This document shows, piece after piece, positions 1 through 11,600 of a stretch of 64,000 nucleotides of DNA. Below the pieces are notes generated by a model, which saw only the letters and a program-made list of their open reading frames with translations, was not told the DNA's origin and made no database searches. Numbering within the stretch: the first letter of the stretch is position 1; each line of letters opens with the position of its first letter. The position numbers were made by a program, and so were the translations under genes. Origin of the DNA: Williamsia sp. Its GTDB lineage: Bacteria; Bacteroidota; Bacteroidia; Chitinophagales; Chitinophagaceae. The stretch spans positions 173,509 to 237,508 of the forward strand of contig JADCRZ010000007.1 of NCBI GenBank assembly GCA_015069695.1. Direction: 5' to 3'.

Positions 1-3000
1 ATCGTTATCAGGAAAACAAAATCGCTTTCTGCGGTAATGATTGCAGCCAAGTTGCTTATTTCTTTCTTAAATAATTTAACCGAATTATCCATCACGAGAA
101 ACGCGGCTGTGTTAAATGGTATTTGTTCTTCGTCTGATTCATTTTTCTTTTTGGCAAAAATTGTGACTTGGCTTACTTCCACATTTTTCTTAGCCGCAAA
201 GAAGGGCAGCATGTCTTTGGAAACAGCCAATTCCAAAACGTTGTTTGCACCTGCTGCATTTGTAAACCTGTACCACTGGTCTGAAAGCTCATGTTTTGCA
301 TCAAACAGGATTGACAATGGCATTCCTGTACCAACAACCTCATTAATGACCGCGGTTAAATTTCCAAGCGCAGCAAATTTGAAATTCTCACTGCCCTCTT
401 TAGCAGTGTATTTCATGTGAAGAATAACATCAGAGATGGAATCGAAATCAAGCTGGCTCAAATCAAGGACACTTTCATCCGGATTTTTGTATTTGCCGTT
501 TAACTCAATTTGCCATGAACTGACAGCTCCGGCGCCTTCAAAGGGCAGGTATCTTTCATCGCGGAAATTCAGCTCGAAAACGCCGCTATCGTTTTGTGCA
601 TGGCTGGTTGCCATGGCAGAAACAGGATTGGCGCCGGACCTGAACCTTCCTGAACCCGGCATAGTTATTTCGTCCGTATTTTTCTCGTAAGAATTACCAT
701 CAGTTGCGCCTTTATCGATTCTATATTCGTTTGTTTTAAGGCGCAGCGTTGCATTGACAGAAGTGTATGGACCTGCAATACAGGGAATAGAAATGCTGAC
801 GGATTTTATCCGCCTGAAATAGTGTCCGGGAAAATCCATGTCAAACAATTCTTCCGGTAAAGTGATGTTGCATGTGCCGGTTTCTTTTAATTGCAAAATC
901 GCGAACGGATTTATTCCGGCAAGCGAAACATGTTTTGTAATTTCAAACTCTCTTTTGTTTTGCGCTAAGTAGGTGTTTTCCAACCGCCTTAAATCGTATT
1001 GCAGCTTTTCACCACTCAGCAATCCTTGGTTTAAATTGTCCCAGTAACCAAATTGTATATAACTGGTTCCATCCGATCCTAATTCATACTGCATACATTT
1101 CTCCGCCTTCTTTGCCATGTTATAAGCCAACTGATAGCTTTGAAAATAAACAGCTGAGATCTGCCGGGCCATCCAATCATACAGTTCTGCACTGGAAAAT
1201 TTGCCGCGCATGTAATCGTCTACTTCTTTTGATTGGGCTGTTTGCAGGTCGTGGTTTTCCAGTTCTTTTTCGGTGATTGCCAACCTTATTTCTGCAGCGA
1301 GAATTTGCTTGTCTATTTGCTTTGACTCAAGTTCTGCACTTTTTGCCTGGAATGTCCAATCCTCTTGTCTTCTTTGGTAGCCTCCATATGTTGATGCAAG
1401 AGAGCCTTTTAGCGTGTGATCATTTACAAGTGAAGAATAGTAACCGGAATAAGCTTTGCTGGCATTCCCAAGGGCTGTCCCCCCCCAGGTAAAGCCAAAT
1501 GTAAAACCTGAACCGTATTTCCAATCAGGGGATGAATAAAAAACGTGAGCGGCTAAATCGGAATACTTCTGGTTATCAACCTTGGCAATAGCATAGTTGA
1601 TTGAATTTATATGATCCTGTTCTTCACCATTTATTTTTAGCCTGCTTGAATAATGATTTTTTCTTTCTTCAATGACACCTTTAGAAGCGATCAGATTATT
1701 TAAATTTTCCTTCGCTTCCTCTCTTTGCTTCTCTTTTATGTCCCTTATCATTCCCAGCATATTTAATTCGTGTCCCGAACGCAACAATGCTAATTGCTCC
1801 GCATCCCTTTTCTCCAAAACAGCTAACAATTCACTGCCCAAGGCTCTTACGTCATTGCAAAGCTCATTTGCCTTTTGCAGCATTACTTGGAAACGGTAAT
1901 GTGGCAATATTGTGTTTAAATCGTTCAGGATTGTATTCAAGTCAAAGGCTGCTGCGGCAGCCTTTACCAGCAATGCCGGGTCAATCGGCGGTTCAAACAG
2001 CGGCAGCTGCCTTACCACACCTTCTATATTCATGCAGTGGCGTATCTTGAAAAGCCTGTCAGCTACTGTATCCCAATACTTCAGCAATGAATCGTTCTTG
2101 GGCAGGCAGAATAAAAACATTTTTAGATTGTCACTTCCATTGTCTGAGCCGGAAGAAGTGAAAAACGACTCTATGTTTACCCTGGCATTGCTAAAGGCGT
2201 CCAACTGCCCCTCCATCTCTGAAAAGGATTTTTCTGCTGGTGCCGCCCGCGCAGGAACGTTTTCAGGTTTTTTCCCCAGTATGTTCGAAGCCAGTATGTA
2301 CAATAGCGTGGCTTCGTTGATGGACTCGGTCGTATCTCTTTGAAACAGGTTGTCGCCCCAGGCTATAAGATTGTTTATATATGCCGATACAGTATAGCGC
2401 ATATAAGCAGATACACGAAACCGGGCTACTGCATGCGGATTGAAAGGATGCTGTTCCCAGTTTTCTAATTGTACATTTAAATCTTCCGTATATGCTGGCT
2501 GGCTTAACATTTCTTCCAACGACAAACCCCCTGCCCTTACTTCCTGCTTAAATGGCTTGGTTATCCAGAACCGCTCTGCGCCGGTAGTGCCAGCAGATGA
2601 TTTCGTAGGGTCAAAAATAGAATGGAACCATTTTCGGGCTTCTTCAAATTTTTGATTTTGGGAAAGACGGGTGGCAAGCAATAAAGGAATATGGAAAAAC
2701 AACTCCCAGTTATAAAGTGCATAAGCGCCCGTGAAGCTAAAATCCAAATCTTCCACGGGATAAGGAAAGGTAACGGCATCCTGAGGATAGTATCCAAATT
2801 CTTCCGTATTAAATATGTTTTTTGCAACCCTGGTTTGGATTGCTTGACTATATAAACTGGCTATTCCTTCTGTGTTGAGAACTTTAATGAATTCACACAC
2901 ATAAGGATGATAAAAAGTTGAAAAAACAAATTGTTGTGCAGCGAATGATTCACCAAAAGAGTAATTAGCAGGAATATCTTCTGCTAGCCCGGGAATATTT

Positions 3001-6000
3001 GTGCCGGTAGAAGAACCTGCAAATTGGCGCAGTGAACGAAAACGTTCTCCTCTTGCAGACAGTGCGTCGGAAAATCCCTCGCCATTTGTGTTTATTCTTT
3101 CTTTAAGTCCCCCTATAGAATTGATTATATCTTCATTCAAATCCTTTTTAAACTTACTTCTTGAATAAACATAGAAAACATCTCTTTGATTGCTGAAAAA
3201 AAATATGACCGGCTTTTGCTTTTCGATTTCGTGATGATCAGGCATTATCCGGGAACTGCCCGTATTTTTGTTTAGTAGAATGGTGATCGAATTTGCAAGA
3301 TTGTAAGAAGAGTTAAAGTAGATACCTGTGTTGTATATTTTAAGTATATCTTGATTTTCCAGAATGCTCATTCCATCAATCCTGGTTCCTTCTGGCACGT
3401 TGATTGAAGTTACATGCAATTGACCATCATAGTTGATGTTTGGTTCTATAACGGGCGATGAATTACATGCGTTAAAAAAAAACGAATTGAAAAACTTGAC
3501 TTGCAGTCGAGGACCAAGAAAATCCCCGATTGTGAAAAGTCTGATAAACAATCCTTCCTCAGTAATCAAAGAAGTCAGAACACAATCATTTTTAGCGGCA
3601 TGGTAAGATACTGTATAATCCTCTCCTGTATTTCCATCATGACTATCTATAGAAATTCCATTATCAATTGAGATAGTCTTGCCTGAAATTTTCTTGCCAA
3701 TCCACCTGCCACTTTTGTATTCGTTCCAGGCTAGCTTCATTTCCAAATATTTGATTGCAGGATTGGAGGATAATACCATTGAATCTGGTGCCCCGGGTTT
3801 TGGATCAATGTAAGTACTCGTGCTACCCTCTACCTGCTTCTCCGTAAACAGCGCCCAAAATAACATCAACCTTCCATTCCAAACCACTGGCAAGATGTGG
3901 TCTCCTTCAATGTCAACTTCCACTTTCTCCCAAGGAGACCAGATCTTTTTTTCAAGTTTGCGGTAGAAGTATTGATACGGTATGTTATGGGTTCTGCCAA
4001 ATACGTGCACAATGCCTCTTTCTTCATCATTAAACAAGCCAACCATCTCCAGGTTAGCTACGGTGTCTAATTTCTCCAGGTATGTTACCAGCGCATCTTT
4101 CACTATTTCATCGGTAACATCATTTTGCCGCAGCTTTGATTCCAATTCATCGAAAAACGGGCTTTTGCTGTCCCGCAGCTCCGGTTCAATCCAGTTTTCA
4201 GGATAAAGAAAAATTTTACGGTTGGCTTCCCAGACGCGGTATAATTTTCGCCATGTATTCCATTGCTCAGCAAAATCATTGTTCAAAGCAACTCCTGTTT
4301 CCAGGTCCATGAGGCAGCGGTCAATAAATAACTGTACGCTGTTAATTGCCTGTTTTAACCGCGAGGTAACCATGCAGGCATCCATCTCCACATCAATCAG
4401 CAGGGTTTCAAACAGGTCATTCGTGTCCTTCCATCCAAACTCACCTGCATTGGCCAGCAGCCAGGCAACCAACGCATCTCTTCGCTTGACCCTGAGACTG
4501 TCATTTGTTGGTTTAATAACAGTTAACCATTCAGTGTTGCCGTACTTTGCTTTCAGCAGGTTCTTCACTGCCTGCGCATCATCCAGTCCGCTATAAGGGT
4601 TTAACAGAGACCGCAGCTGATCGTTGCTTCCTCCCAGTTTGTCCATGATGCCGCTGCAGGAAATGATCGTTAAAAGCACTTCTGCTTTTGTAAAGTCAGC
4701 AGGGAAGCTGAGATGGAGCTTGCCTTTGCTACCGGTCTCTTCTTTCGCGCCTGCAAGAAAAACAAGATTGTTTTCGCTGACAGCGTAGCGTTTCAAAAAT
4801 CCCTCGAAGAACGCTGCCTTTGCACCGTCTGTATGCTGAATGGCGATATCCAACAAAGCTGTCCAGGGCATCAAGGCAGGCTTTTTTGCCTTGCTCAGTT
4901 TCGACAGGTAGAACAAGTTCCTGCATGCGGCATATGTAGCCGGATTGTCAAACGCAATCACCTGCCGCCATAACATTTCAGTCTCGGTTTGCTCGCGGTT
5001 GGCTCTGAGCCATTTTATTTCATCAACATCGAATCCAAAGGTTTTGAATATCAACGGCACTTTTTTCCAGAACAGGTATTCCTCAAGCGCAGATTGCAGA
5101 ACGGTAAGCCGGTCAATGAACTCCTGTGTAGTTAATAAAAAGAGTTCTTCCTTGCCTTTTTCGCCGAAATAGCTTTCAACCAGTCTTTTTATGGCAAGGT
5201 CTTCCGCAGCCTTCAGCTCTTTGCTTAAGCTCGCCTTCAATTCTGCGCTATCCGAAATTTTCATAATTACCAGATCAATCCTCGCATCAAGCTGTCTATT
5301 CTGCTCCGCCCTGTCAGTGATCGTCCTGATTTCATTTAAAGCTGCGATATGGTCGTTAATGCCGGATATAAGGCTTGCATCAACTTCCAGTTGATAATCA
5401 TCACCAACATTAGCTATGAGCACTTTTTGGTACTCATCAATTGCGATACATGCAGATTTGAATAGCTGCCACTCTTCTATAAATTGATTCAAAAGACTTG
5501 CAGGCCAAATTCCGGCCTCCGGCTGCATGCCTGCAATTGAAATAAACTTTTGCAAATCGCCGATGGTTAAGCCGAGCGATTTTGCCAGCAATACATTCCT
5601 GTACAGCCGGCTCAGCATTTGAAGGGAAAGGTCTTCTTCTCCCCGGACCAGTAATGCCATGTCCGGTGCACTCATACCGGTCGCGGCGCTTATTGTTTCA
5701 AGCTGCTCCTCCACAGTGCCTGATAAATTATGGGGGTCTTTTGTAAAATAAAGATTTTCCGTACCTGTAAAGGTTCTGTTTAAAAAGAGCTGCTGGTATA
5801 AAGAAGCCAGCAGGGGCTGGCCTTCCTTTGAATGATCCCTGTAAATAACTGTGTCTATATCGGCAACCAGGGTCAATGCCTCCCTGACAGGTAAGTTCAG
5901 CTGCCTGCGAATCTTTTCAATCTGCGAAAGCGGGATAAGCAGGTTGTTGATAATCCTTTCGGGTGTACCTGAGAAATCAAGAAAGTTGATTGCTGTAAGT

Positions 6001-8567
6001 GCACGGTCCAGATCAAAAATGTCCCAGCCTGTTTTTTTCCATAGGCGTGCAAAACGGACGAGCTTACTGGGCCAGGCATCATTGGCACCCGAAACAAATA
6101 ATTTCTCCAGGTTGCAGGTAAGTAATTGTTCTACTTCAGCGCCTTCACCTTCCTGTTTAACTGAAATCCCCTGGCGGCCTTCATCATCCCGCCGGTTTAA
6201 AAAATCAGTTTCCAATAGTTGCAGGAGTTCAACGTAGGTTAGCTTTGTAAGCGCCAACAACTCTTTTACATTGCCTGGCAAGCTGACAGCGAATGGGGCC
6301 TTGCCGGTTATAACCTCCAGCTCTGCTTTTGAAAATCCAAACCTTTCAGCGGCAAGGTCGGGGTCGGTTAGTTTGCCCGGATCTGTGTTGCCATAAAATC
6401 TTTCCATCAAATCAAACCGGCTAAATCCCAGCTTGGTTGTATAAATTCTTATTTCTTCTGTGGCGAGGTCAAAGGGGAGCAATGGTGAAAGTACGGTTTT
6501 ATTGTTCGTAGATTTCAACGCATCGTCGCCGTAGGCTTTGCCTTCCATGTGCTCGGGCACTGCGTCCAATTCTGCCGCGATCCCTTCTGTTTGATAAGAG
6601 TAGTTCTCTGCCGCATCTGCAGCTAACCGGTCCGTCGCAAGCAACCGGATTACTTTTTTTTCCAGCAGCTCATTTACAAGGTCAATGTATGGAAGCGGTG
6701 TATTGGTGTTTTTGCAGGTCAGCTTGAGGTCGTCGAGGTCAGGGCGCCGCCTGAGCAGCTTGCTGTAGGCAGCGGGATTTTCATTCTTAATAAACTTTAG
6801 CAGATCGGTAAAATAAGCCGCAGGACTATACACACGCTGACAGTGCGCGCATTCGCACAGTTCGCCGTCGCCGAACATAGCTTCATAATCAGCCGGCGCC
6901 ACCGCATGGCCGTCAATGGCGTACAGCTTTATATCGTGCCGGGTTTTATATGCAGTGAGCACCGCTTTTGCCTTGTTGGAGATTGACAATGCATTATTAT
7001 ATATTTTCAGGGCATTTTCCACGGAGCCTAAGGCTGCAGAAAATTGATTGCCGAACTCTATTCTGCTATACTTGCCAATGAGGCCGGAAGCCGATTGTAC
7101 ACCTTCTTTTCGCATGGCAATCACAGCTGCGGCATTCTCTGTCAGTTTATGCAAACGGTTCAGCGTTTTCACTTCAGAGGCCAAGCTGTCTTTTTGTGCG
7201 ATACCGGCAAAATTTGCGTCTGCCAGTAGCTTCTTGATGTTTCCTGTTTTTAAATCAAAATCGGGGTTGTTATTAAAAAATTTGATCAGTTCATTTTTCA
7301 ACCTGCCAAAAACCCTTGTGGTATCCTGCTTTACCCGTTTTGCAAAAAAGGTGGTTGGGTATAGCTTCTGTACCAACTGCTCCAGGGCTGCAGCATAGTT
7401 CTTTATTTTTGCTTCTATGGTTTCGCCGGTAATGCCTTCCGGAAAATCAGTCAACTCTCCTGATGCCACGAGGCTGCTGATCTTTTGCTTCCAGGTTTCT
7501 TTGGTAAATTTTGCAACCAGGTCCCTCAGGCTTTCACCTTCTTGTTTTTCATGATAAAGCAGGTTGGTTAAAGCGGGTTCTTTGCCGGTTAGTTGGTTGA
7601 TGCGGAGCAATGTTTTTGTGTTCTCAATTGCTTTTCCGTCCGTAAAGCCGGGTTGCAGGGCCAATTGCTCCCAGAATTTCCCGGATGTAGCTTCGGTGGC
7701 AAAATGGGTTTCAAGAAAGGTTTTCTGCAAAGCCGCTGTCGGCAGGGCGCCGCTGACTGTTTTGATAAACTTTTGGTGGATCGCATTTGTGCCCGATGAT
7801 ATTTCATGTGCCAGCAGGGTGTTCAAAACTACCAGTACTTTGTCAAGCATTGCTGTTAAGCTGCCGGAAACAATATTTCCTTCGATAGCCTTCATCAATG
7901 CTTTGCGCAGGCTTTCACTTTGGATCCCCAATAGACCGTCAAGATCGGTGGCAAGACCCAGGCGCAACCAGGCATAAATAAATGCAGGCTGAACAGGAAC
8001 AGGAAGAGTTCCTGGCAAAGCAGCCCTGCCGGAAGGCTGCGTCCGGGGGGTGCTTACAAGTTGTGCAGCAGAGACTGAGAGTTGGTGCGCTTTTACCAGG
8101 CAAGAAATATGATTTGCATCAGCTCCTGTATCTCCTGACAGGAAGCTAATGTCATCTTCTGTCAGCTCTTCAAACTGCAGATTGCTTGCGGTTACCATTG
8201 GCTGAAGCAATTGCACCAGCGCATCAAACTCATTCATCGGTTTGATGGTGGTATTGCCGGCTTTAAAGTCAATTGTTACCTGCGGCTCTATGTTGAATGT
8301 TATGGCCGACTGCCCTAATACCGATTGATTGTTGTCCATTACCCGGATAAAAACATCGGGGGTATTGTATTCGGATACATCCGATGGCTGGCTCCCGAAG
8401 CTGATGGAGAAGAAGCCCTGTGCATTGCTGGTGGCTGAGCCGATTAAGGTTTCTCTGCGAAGGTCTTTTTCATAAGCCTGTACAACGGCACCGCTTATAA
8501 CAGTATTGAATGTATCATAGATGTGGCCGCTTACTGTAAAAGTTTGTAAATTAGTTGCATGGGCCAT
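1..8567 (-). CDS. Tc toxin A subunit (TcA/TcdA-like), C-terminus beyond the window
   Basis: This is a TcA-type subunit, which in known toxin complexes forms the pentameric, receptor-binding pore that injects the TcB-TcC cargo. The frame is open from ATG 8567 to the window edge (about 2855 residues). I checked it at several points, including through a run of eight G. Residues 1-110 form a beta-sandwich like carboxypeptidase-regulatory domains, with no signal peptide. Around residues 571-590 is the cysteine motif CECAHC followed by VYSPAAYFTDLL, typical of the Salmonella virulence plasmid A (VRP1) family. RLWKKTGWDIFDLD at about 6050 is another TcA signature. Near residue 1555 starts the neuraminidase-like region. 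After about residue 2600 come GPYTSV, NDSGVFELNF, ERYLPFEGAG and SDVILHMKYT, the TcB-binding end of TcA. It lies 92 bp downstream of the TcBC gene on the same strand. Only a short C-terminal piece should be missing. Confidence 0.93.
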   Translation of the reverse strand, partial: MAHATNLQTFTVSGHIYDTFNTVISGAVVQAYEKDLRRETLIGSATSNAQGFFSISFGSQPSDVSEYNTPDVFIRVMDNNQSVLGQSAITFNIEPQVTIDFKAGNTTIKPMNEFDALVQLLQPMVTASNLQFEELTEDDISFLSGDTGADANHISCLVKAHQLSVSAAQLVSTPRTQPSGRAALPGTLPVPVQPAFIYAWLRLGLATDLDGLLGIQSESLRKALMKAIEGNIVSGSLTAMLDKVLVVLNTLLAHEISSGTNAIHQKFIKTVSGALPTAALQKTFLETHFATEATSGKFWEQLALQPGFTDGKAIENTKTLLRINQLTGKEPALTNLLYHEKQEGESLRDLVAKFTKETWKQKISSLVASGELTDFPEGITGETIEAKIKNYAAALEQLVQKLYPTTFFAKRVKQDTTRVFGRLKNELIKFFNNNPDFDLKTGNIKKLLADANFAGIAQKDSLASEVKTLNRLHKLTENAAAVIAMRKEGVQSASGLIGKYSRIEFGNQFSAALGSVENALKIYNNALSISNKAKAVLTAYKTRHDIKLYAIDGHAVAPADYEAMFGDGELCECAHCQRVYSPAAYFTDLLKFIKNENPAAYSKLLRRRPDLDDLKLTCKNTNTPLPYIDLVNELLEKKVIRLLATDRLAADAAENYSYQTEGIAAELDAVPEHMEGKAYGDDALKSTNNKTVLSPLLPFDLATEEIRIYTTKLGFSRFDLMERFYGNTDPGKLTDPDLAAERFGFSKAELEVITGKAPFAVSLPGNVKELLALTKLTYVELLQLLETDFLNRRDDEGRQGISVKQEGEGAEVEQLLTCNLEKLFVSGANDAWPSKLVRFARLWKKTGWDIFDLDRALTAINFLDFSGTPERIINNLLIPLSQIEKIRRQLNLPVREALTLVADIDTVIYRDHSKEGQPLLASLYQQLFLNRTFTGTENLYFTKDPHNLSGTVEEQLETISAATGMSAPDMALLVRGEEDLSLQMLSRLYRNVLLAKSLGLTIGDLQKFISIAGMQPEAGIWPASLLNQFIEEWQLFKSACIAIDEYQKVLIANVGDDYQLEVDASLISGINDHIAALNEIRTITDRAEQNRQLDARIDLVIMKISDSAELKASLSKELKAAEDLAIKRLVESYFGEKGKEELFLLTTQEFIDRLTVLQSALEEYLFWKKVPLIFKTFGFDVDEIKWLRANREQTETEMLWRQVIAFDNPATYAACRNLFYLSKLSKAKKPALMPWTALLDIAIQHTDGAKAAFFEGFLKRYAVSENNLVFLAGAKEETGSKGKLHLSFPADFTKAEVLLTIISCSGIMDKLGGSNDQLRSLLNPYSGLDDAQAVKNLLKAKYGNTEWLTVIKPTNDSLRVKRRDALVAWLLANAGEFGWKDTNDLFETLLIDVEMDACMVTSRLKQAINSVQLFIDRCLMDLETGVALNNDFAEQWNTWRKLYRVWEANRKIFLYPENWIEPELRDSKSPFFDELESKLRQNDVTDEIVKDALVTYLEKLDTVANLEMVGLFNDEERGIVHVFGRTHNIPYQYFYRKLEKKIWSPWEKVEVDIEGDHILPVVWNGRLMLFWALFTEKQVEGSTSTYIDPKPGAPDSMVLSSNPAIKYLEMKLAWNEYKSGRWIGKKISGKTISIDNGISIDSHDGNTGEDYTVSYHAAKNDCVLTSLITEEGLFIRLFTIGDFLGPRLQVKFFNSFFFNACNSSPVIEPNINYDGQLHVTSINVPEGTRIDGMSILENQDILKIYNTGIYFNSSYNLANSITILLNKNTGSSRIMPDHHEIEKQKPVIFFFSNQRDVFYVYSRSKFKKDLNEDIINSIGGLKERINTNGEGFSDALSARGERFRSLRQFAGSSTGTNIPGLAEDIPANYSFGESFAAQQFVFSTFYHPYVCEFIKVLNTEGIASLYSQAIQTRVAKNIFNTEEFGYYPQDAVTFPYPVEDLDFSFTGAYALYNWELFFHIPLLLATRLSQNQKFEEARKWFHSIFDPTKSSAGTTGAERFWITKPFKQEVRAGGLSLEEMLSQPAYTEDLNVQLENWEQHPFNPHAVARFRVSAYMRYTVSAYINNLIAWGDNLFQRDTTESINEATLLYILASNILGKKPENVPARAAPAEKSFSEMEGQLDAFSNARVNIESFFTSSGSDNGSDNLKMFLFCLPKNDSLLKYWDTVADRLFKIRHCMNIEGVVRQLPLFEPPIDPALLVKAAAAAFDLNTILNDLNTILPHYRFQVMLQKANELCNDVRALGSELLAVLEKRDAEQLALLRSGHELNMLGMIRDIKEKQREEAKENLNNLIASKGVIEERKNHYSSRLKINGEEQDHINSINYAIAKVDNQKYSDLAAHVFYSSPDWKYGSGFTFGFTWGGTALGNASKAYSGYYSSLVNDHTLKGSLASTYGGYQRRQEDWTFQAKSAELESKQIDKQILAAEIRLAITEKELENHDLQTAQSKEVDDYMRGKFSSAELYDWMARQISAVYFQSYQLAYNMAKKAEKCMQYELGSDGTSYIQFGYWDNLNQGLLSGEKLQYDLRRLENTYLAQNKREFEITKHVSLAGINPFAILQLKETGTCNITLPEELFDMDFPGHYFRRIKSVSISIPCIAGPYTSVNATLRLKTNEYRIDKGATDGNSYEKNTDEITMPGSGRFRSGANPVSAMATSHAQNDSGVFELNFRDERYLPFEGAGAVSSWQIELNGKYKNPDESVLDLSQLDFDSISDVILHMKYTAKEGSENFKFAALGNLTAVINEVVGTGMPLSILFDAKHELSDQWYRFTNAAGANNVLELAVSKDMLPFFAAKKNVEVSQVTIFAKKKNESDEEQIPFNTAAFLVMDNSVKLFKKEISNLAAIITAESDFVFLIT
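1479..1486 (-). repeat. Run of eight G inside the TcA coding sequence
   Basis: The coding strand has eight consecutive G encoding part of a Trp-Gly-Gly stretch. The frame is intact on both sides in this sequence. Such tracts are prone to slippage, but nothing here shows that this one varies. Confidence 0.6.
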
Positions 8568-8659
8568 GAGACGAATTTTTGAAATAAAGTATTAATATTG
8601 GATGGTTCTTTTATTGGTAATAACGTTTGGTATTGTATACAGCTACTCACGTTTCACCT

Positions 8660-11600
8660 TCAATATGTCCTGTAAAAGACAATGCCTTCTTGGGTAAGAA
8701 TAAATGTAGACTCAGGAGTATGGACCGTAAGTTGTTCCAATCCCATTTGTCTTATTGCTTTTGGAACATTTCCACCAAAATTTGAACCTAAGCAGGCACC
8801 AGAACAGAGATTTTCAGTGACCCATAATTCTGCATTTCTTCCACTTGTGTTTACACTTCTAAATGCTTTTCCGAGTGCGTCGATTTCTGCATGACCCCAC
8901 TCGGAACTTAAACCGGCAAATGCATTATCCCATTTGCCATTCCATCCATAGAATCTGTGTCCATCAATTTCTAATTTTGCCGCCACTTTTACTGTATCAT
9001 CCTTCAATACAGCTCTCCACGACTTAAGTAAAGATGTTACCTCTTCGATTCCCTCAGTTCGCCCCGCAAACTCACCATAAAATAATGCTGATCTTTTCAC
9101 TGCTGTTGCCGTTACATCTTGTACAACATCCGCTTCAGTTTTAGTTGCACTCTCCCCAAATCCACGTGCCATTCCATATCCGATCATAGGTAAAGCAACC
9201 TCCTCTTCCTTTTTAGCTTGGGCTACATAATATAAAGAACTAGCTTCAGGAAATGCGAGATGTGCAGCCACAATACCAATTGTTATAGCTCCTTTTACAC
9301 CTGCTTCACCTACTGGATCAGGATGCTTTTTTGCATATTGTTTTGTTCCAGGTACATCTTCGATTGGAATCTCATCGGTACTGGGTTTATCCCACGTGGC
9401 AGGTTTAGGCAAGGTTGGGTTAATACTAGACAGGTCAAAGTTCGATCCAACGTCACTGGTACTACATACACGTGGTTGAAAAGGAGTTCCGGCTTCCACC
9501 TTTCTCAGAAACCTTGCTGCATCAGCATTTACTTTCTTAACCTTTTCATTTTCTAGCGTACCGGCACTACTTACCGCATCCATGCCGGTTAGATCAAATT
9601 TCAATATTGGGTTATTGTTTACATAGTCGTACTGATTAATCTGCCCCTCTATCCCAATCGGATCCGCACTCAACCACCTACCCAACCAAGGCAAATAAAA
9701 TCTTGCACTATGGTAAGCCAACCCGCTTTCCTCCTCCCGTTCCATGCCTGTGTACCGGTAACGCTTGGCAATCGGGTTAATAGCTTTATCAAACGCTTCG
9801 TAAGCAGTTGTGCCGTAGGGGTGGTATTCCTCATAAGAAACTATACCGGCACCTTCATCCATCTCCAAAGAAGCTGATCCAAGATGGTTGTTATACTGAT
9901 ACCGGTATAAAACCCCGGTGTTCAAATCAGCATTGTCTGTCCTTATCACATCTTCCACCATCAACACCCGCTGGTTGCCGGCAAAAAGATGGTGGGTTTC
10001 GATCTCTTCCAAAACATTTCCCGCTGCATTTATTCTCCTATACCACTCCATGCCGCCCAGGTATTGCCTCTCTTCTTTGCTGCCATCCAATCTTTCTATC
10101 TGTTTCCGGTTACGTTCTTTGCTGCTGTCATACTGGTAATAAGCCCATCCGCCACCATGGAGGTTCAAGGCTTGCAGCATATCGTTATAGTTCCATCGCA
10201 TGTACTGTTCTTCACCTGTATTTTCAAGGTTGCGCATGCTGCCGTGAGTATCGCAATGGTAAGTAATAGCTGTTGTTTCATCGCCACCCGTCCATGTTTT
10301 TAGCAGTCGGTTGCTGTGATCGCCATACCTGTAATCACGTGTCCACCGCTCTGCTAAAGCGCTCTTGCCCCCCCAATGCTTCATGCGGGTAATATTTCCC
10401 GCTGCATCATAATCATATTGCTGTAGGTAGTTTCGCAACACATGTTCAGTAACTGGGATGGCTGTTTGAGCAGCGTTAGCTCCCTTCCGCTCCGGCGTAC
10501 TATTAAAGGCACTGTTTTCCCGGCCACTTGCCTGTATTAAATGATACAAAGCATCATACATATAACGGCTCCGCGGTTCTACCCTTTGGTTGTTAAAAAA
10601 GGCAGGTTCATAAGCATCATCATATATTTCGGTGATGTTGCCAACGGCATCGTAGGAGTAATAGAGGTTTTGCAAAACACGGGTATCTTTCAGTCCTGGC
10701 TGCACCGGCAGGCCTGCGTCGAAACCATTGCGGGTTGTGCGCAATTGCACCAAGCGAAATGTTTTCTCATCGTAGAGGTGACGGGTTGATGTTCCATTTC
10801 CATAGTAAATACGCTGCAATTGTCCTTTTGCATCGTAGGTTATCTTGCTAACAGCAGTTGTTCGCTGCCCCTCATCATATCCACTCTCATTTTTAGTTGC
10901 CTTTATGATGAAGTCTTCCGCTTCCAGCAAACCACGCCTATTGTACTGCGGTTCATAGACAGCAACATTGTTATTGCTCTTGTGCCAATTGTACTGCCGG
11001 GTCATCCGGTTGAGTGCATCGTACGCGGTTTGTTGCGAAAAAGTTTCCGGTTCCAACATATTGGTTGCGGAACCATCCTGCCAGTCAATTACAGGTTCTT
11101 TCAGGGCAGCTGCCCATCGCTTTTGCGCTTCAAGCAGGTTTCCTTTGAAATCAAAACGGGTGTTGGTAACCAGCCCGCCGCTATCGTAGTGTTGGTAAGC
11201 CTGCCCACGCAGGTTACGTGCCTGGGGATCGGGTAAACTCTCCCCGGGGATTGTTGCATCATCACCATAAATCCTCTTGTCAATCAAGGCAGCATTCTCA
11301 TCATTGATCTTCAGCCATAATTTTGTTGGCCGGTGCAAGCTATCATATTCGGCATGATACATTCGGTGTTCAGTAATGAAAATGTCGCCTTCCGCATGCC
11401 GCTCGTTCCTGTCCCAACTGTAAAACGGCTTGCCTGCTGCATCGGTCATCATCCAGCTGTCACCCGCATCCATGCTATGCTGGAAAAGCAGGTTGCCGGC
11501 CATGTCATAGCAGGGTGAATAACTTCCGCTCCATGCTGCTTCAGCGGTTCCATCAGGCTTGTAAGGAAAAATGTATTGCATCACCCGGTTGCCCCTTGCA

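Noticed and set aside
8568..8659. Possible small immunity gene between TcBC and TcA
   Set aside because: The gap is only 92 bp and has no start codon with a convincing open frame. Tc payloads aimed at eukaryotes do not need one.
9808..10266. A 152-codon open frame antisense to the Rhs-repeat part of TcBC
   Set aside because: The product is an artefact of YD-repeat codon use on the opposite strand (Cys/His/Pro-rich, no fold signature).
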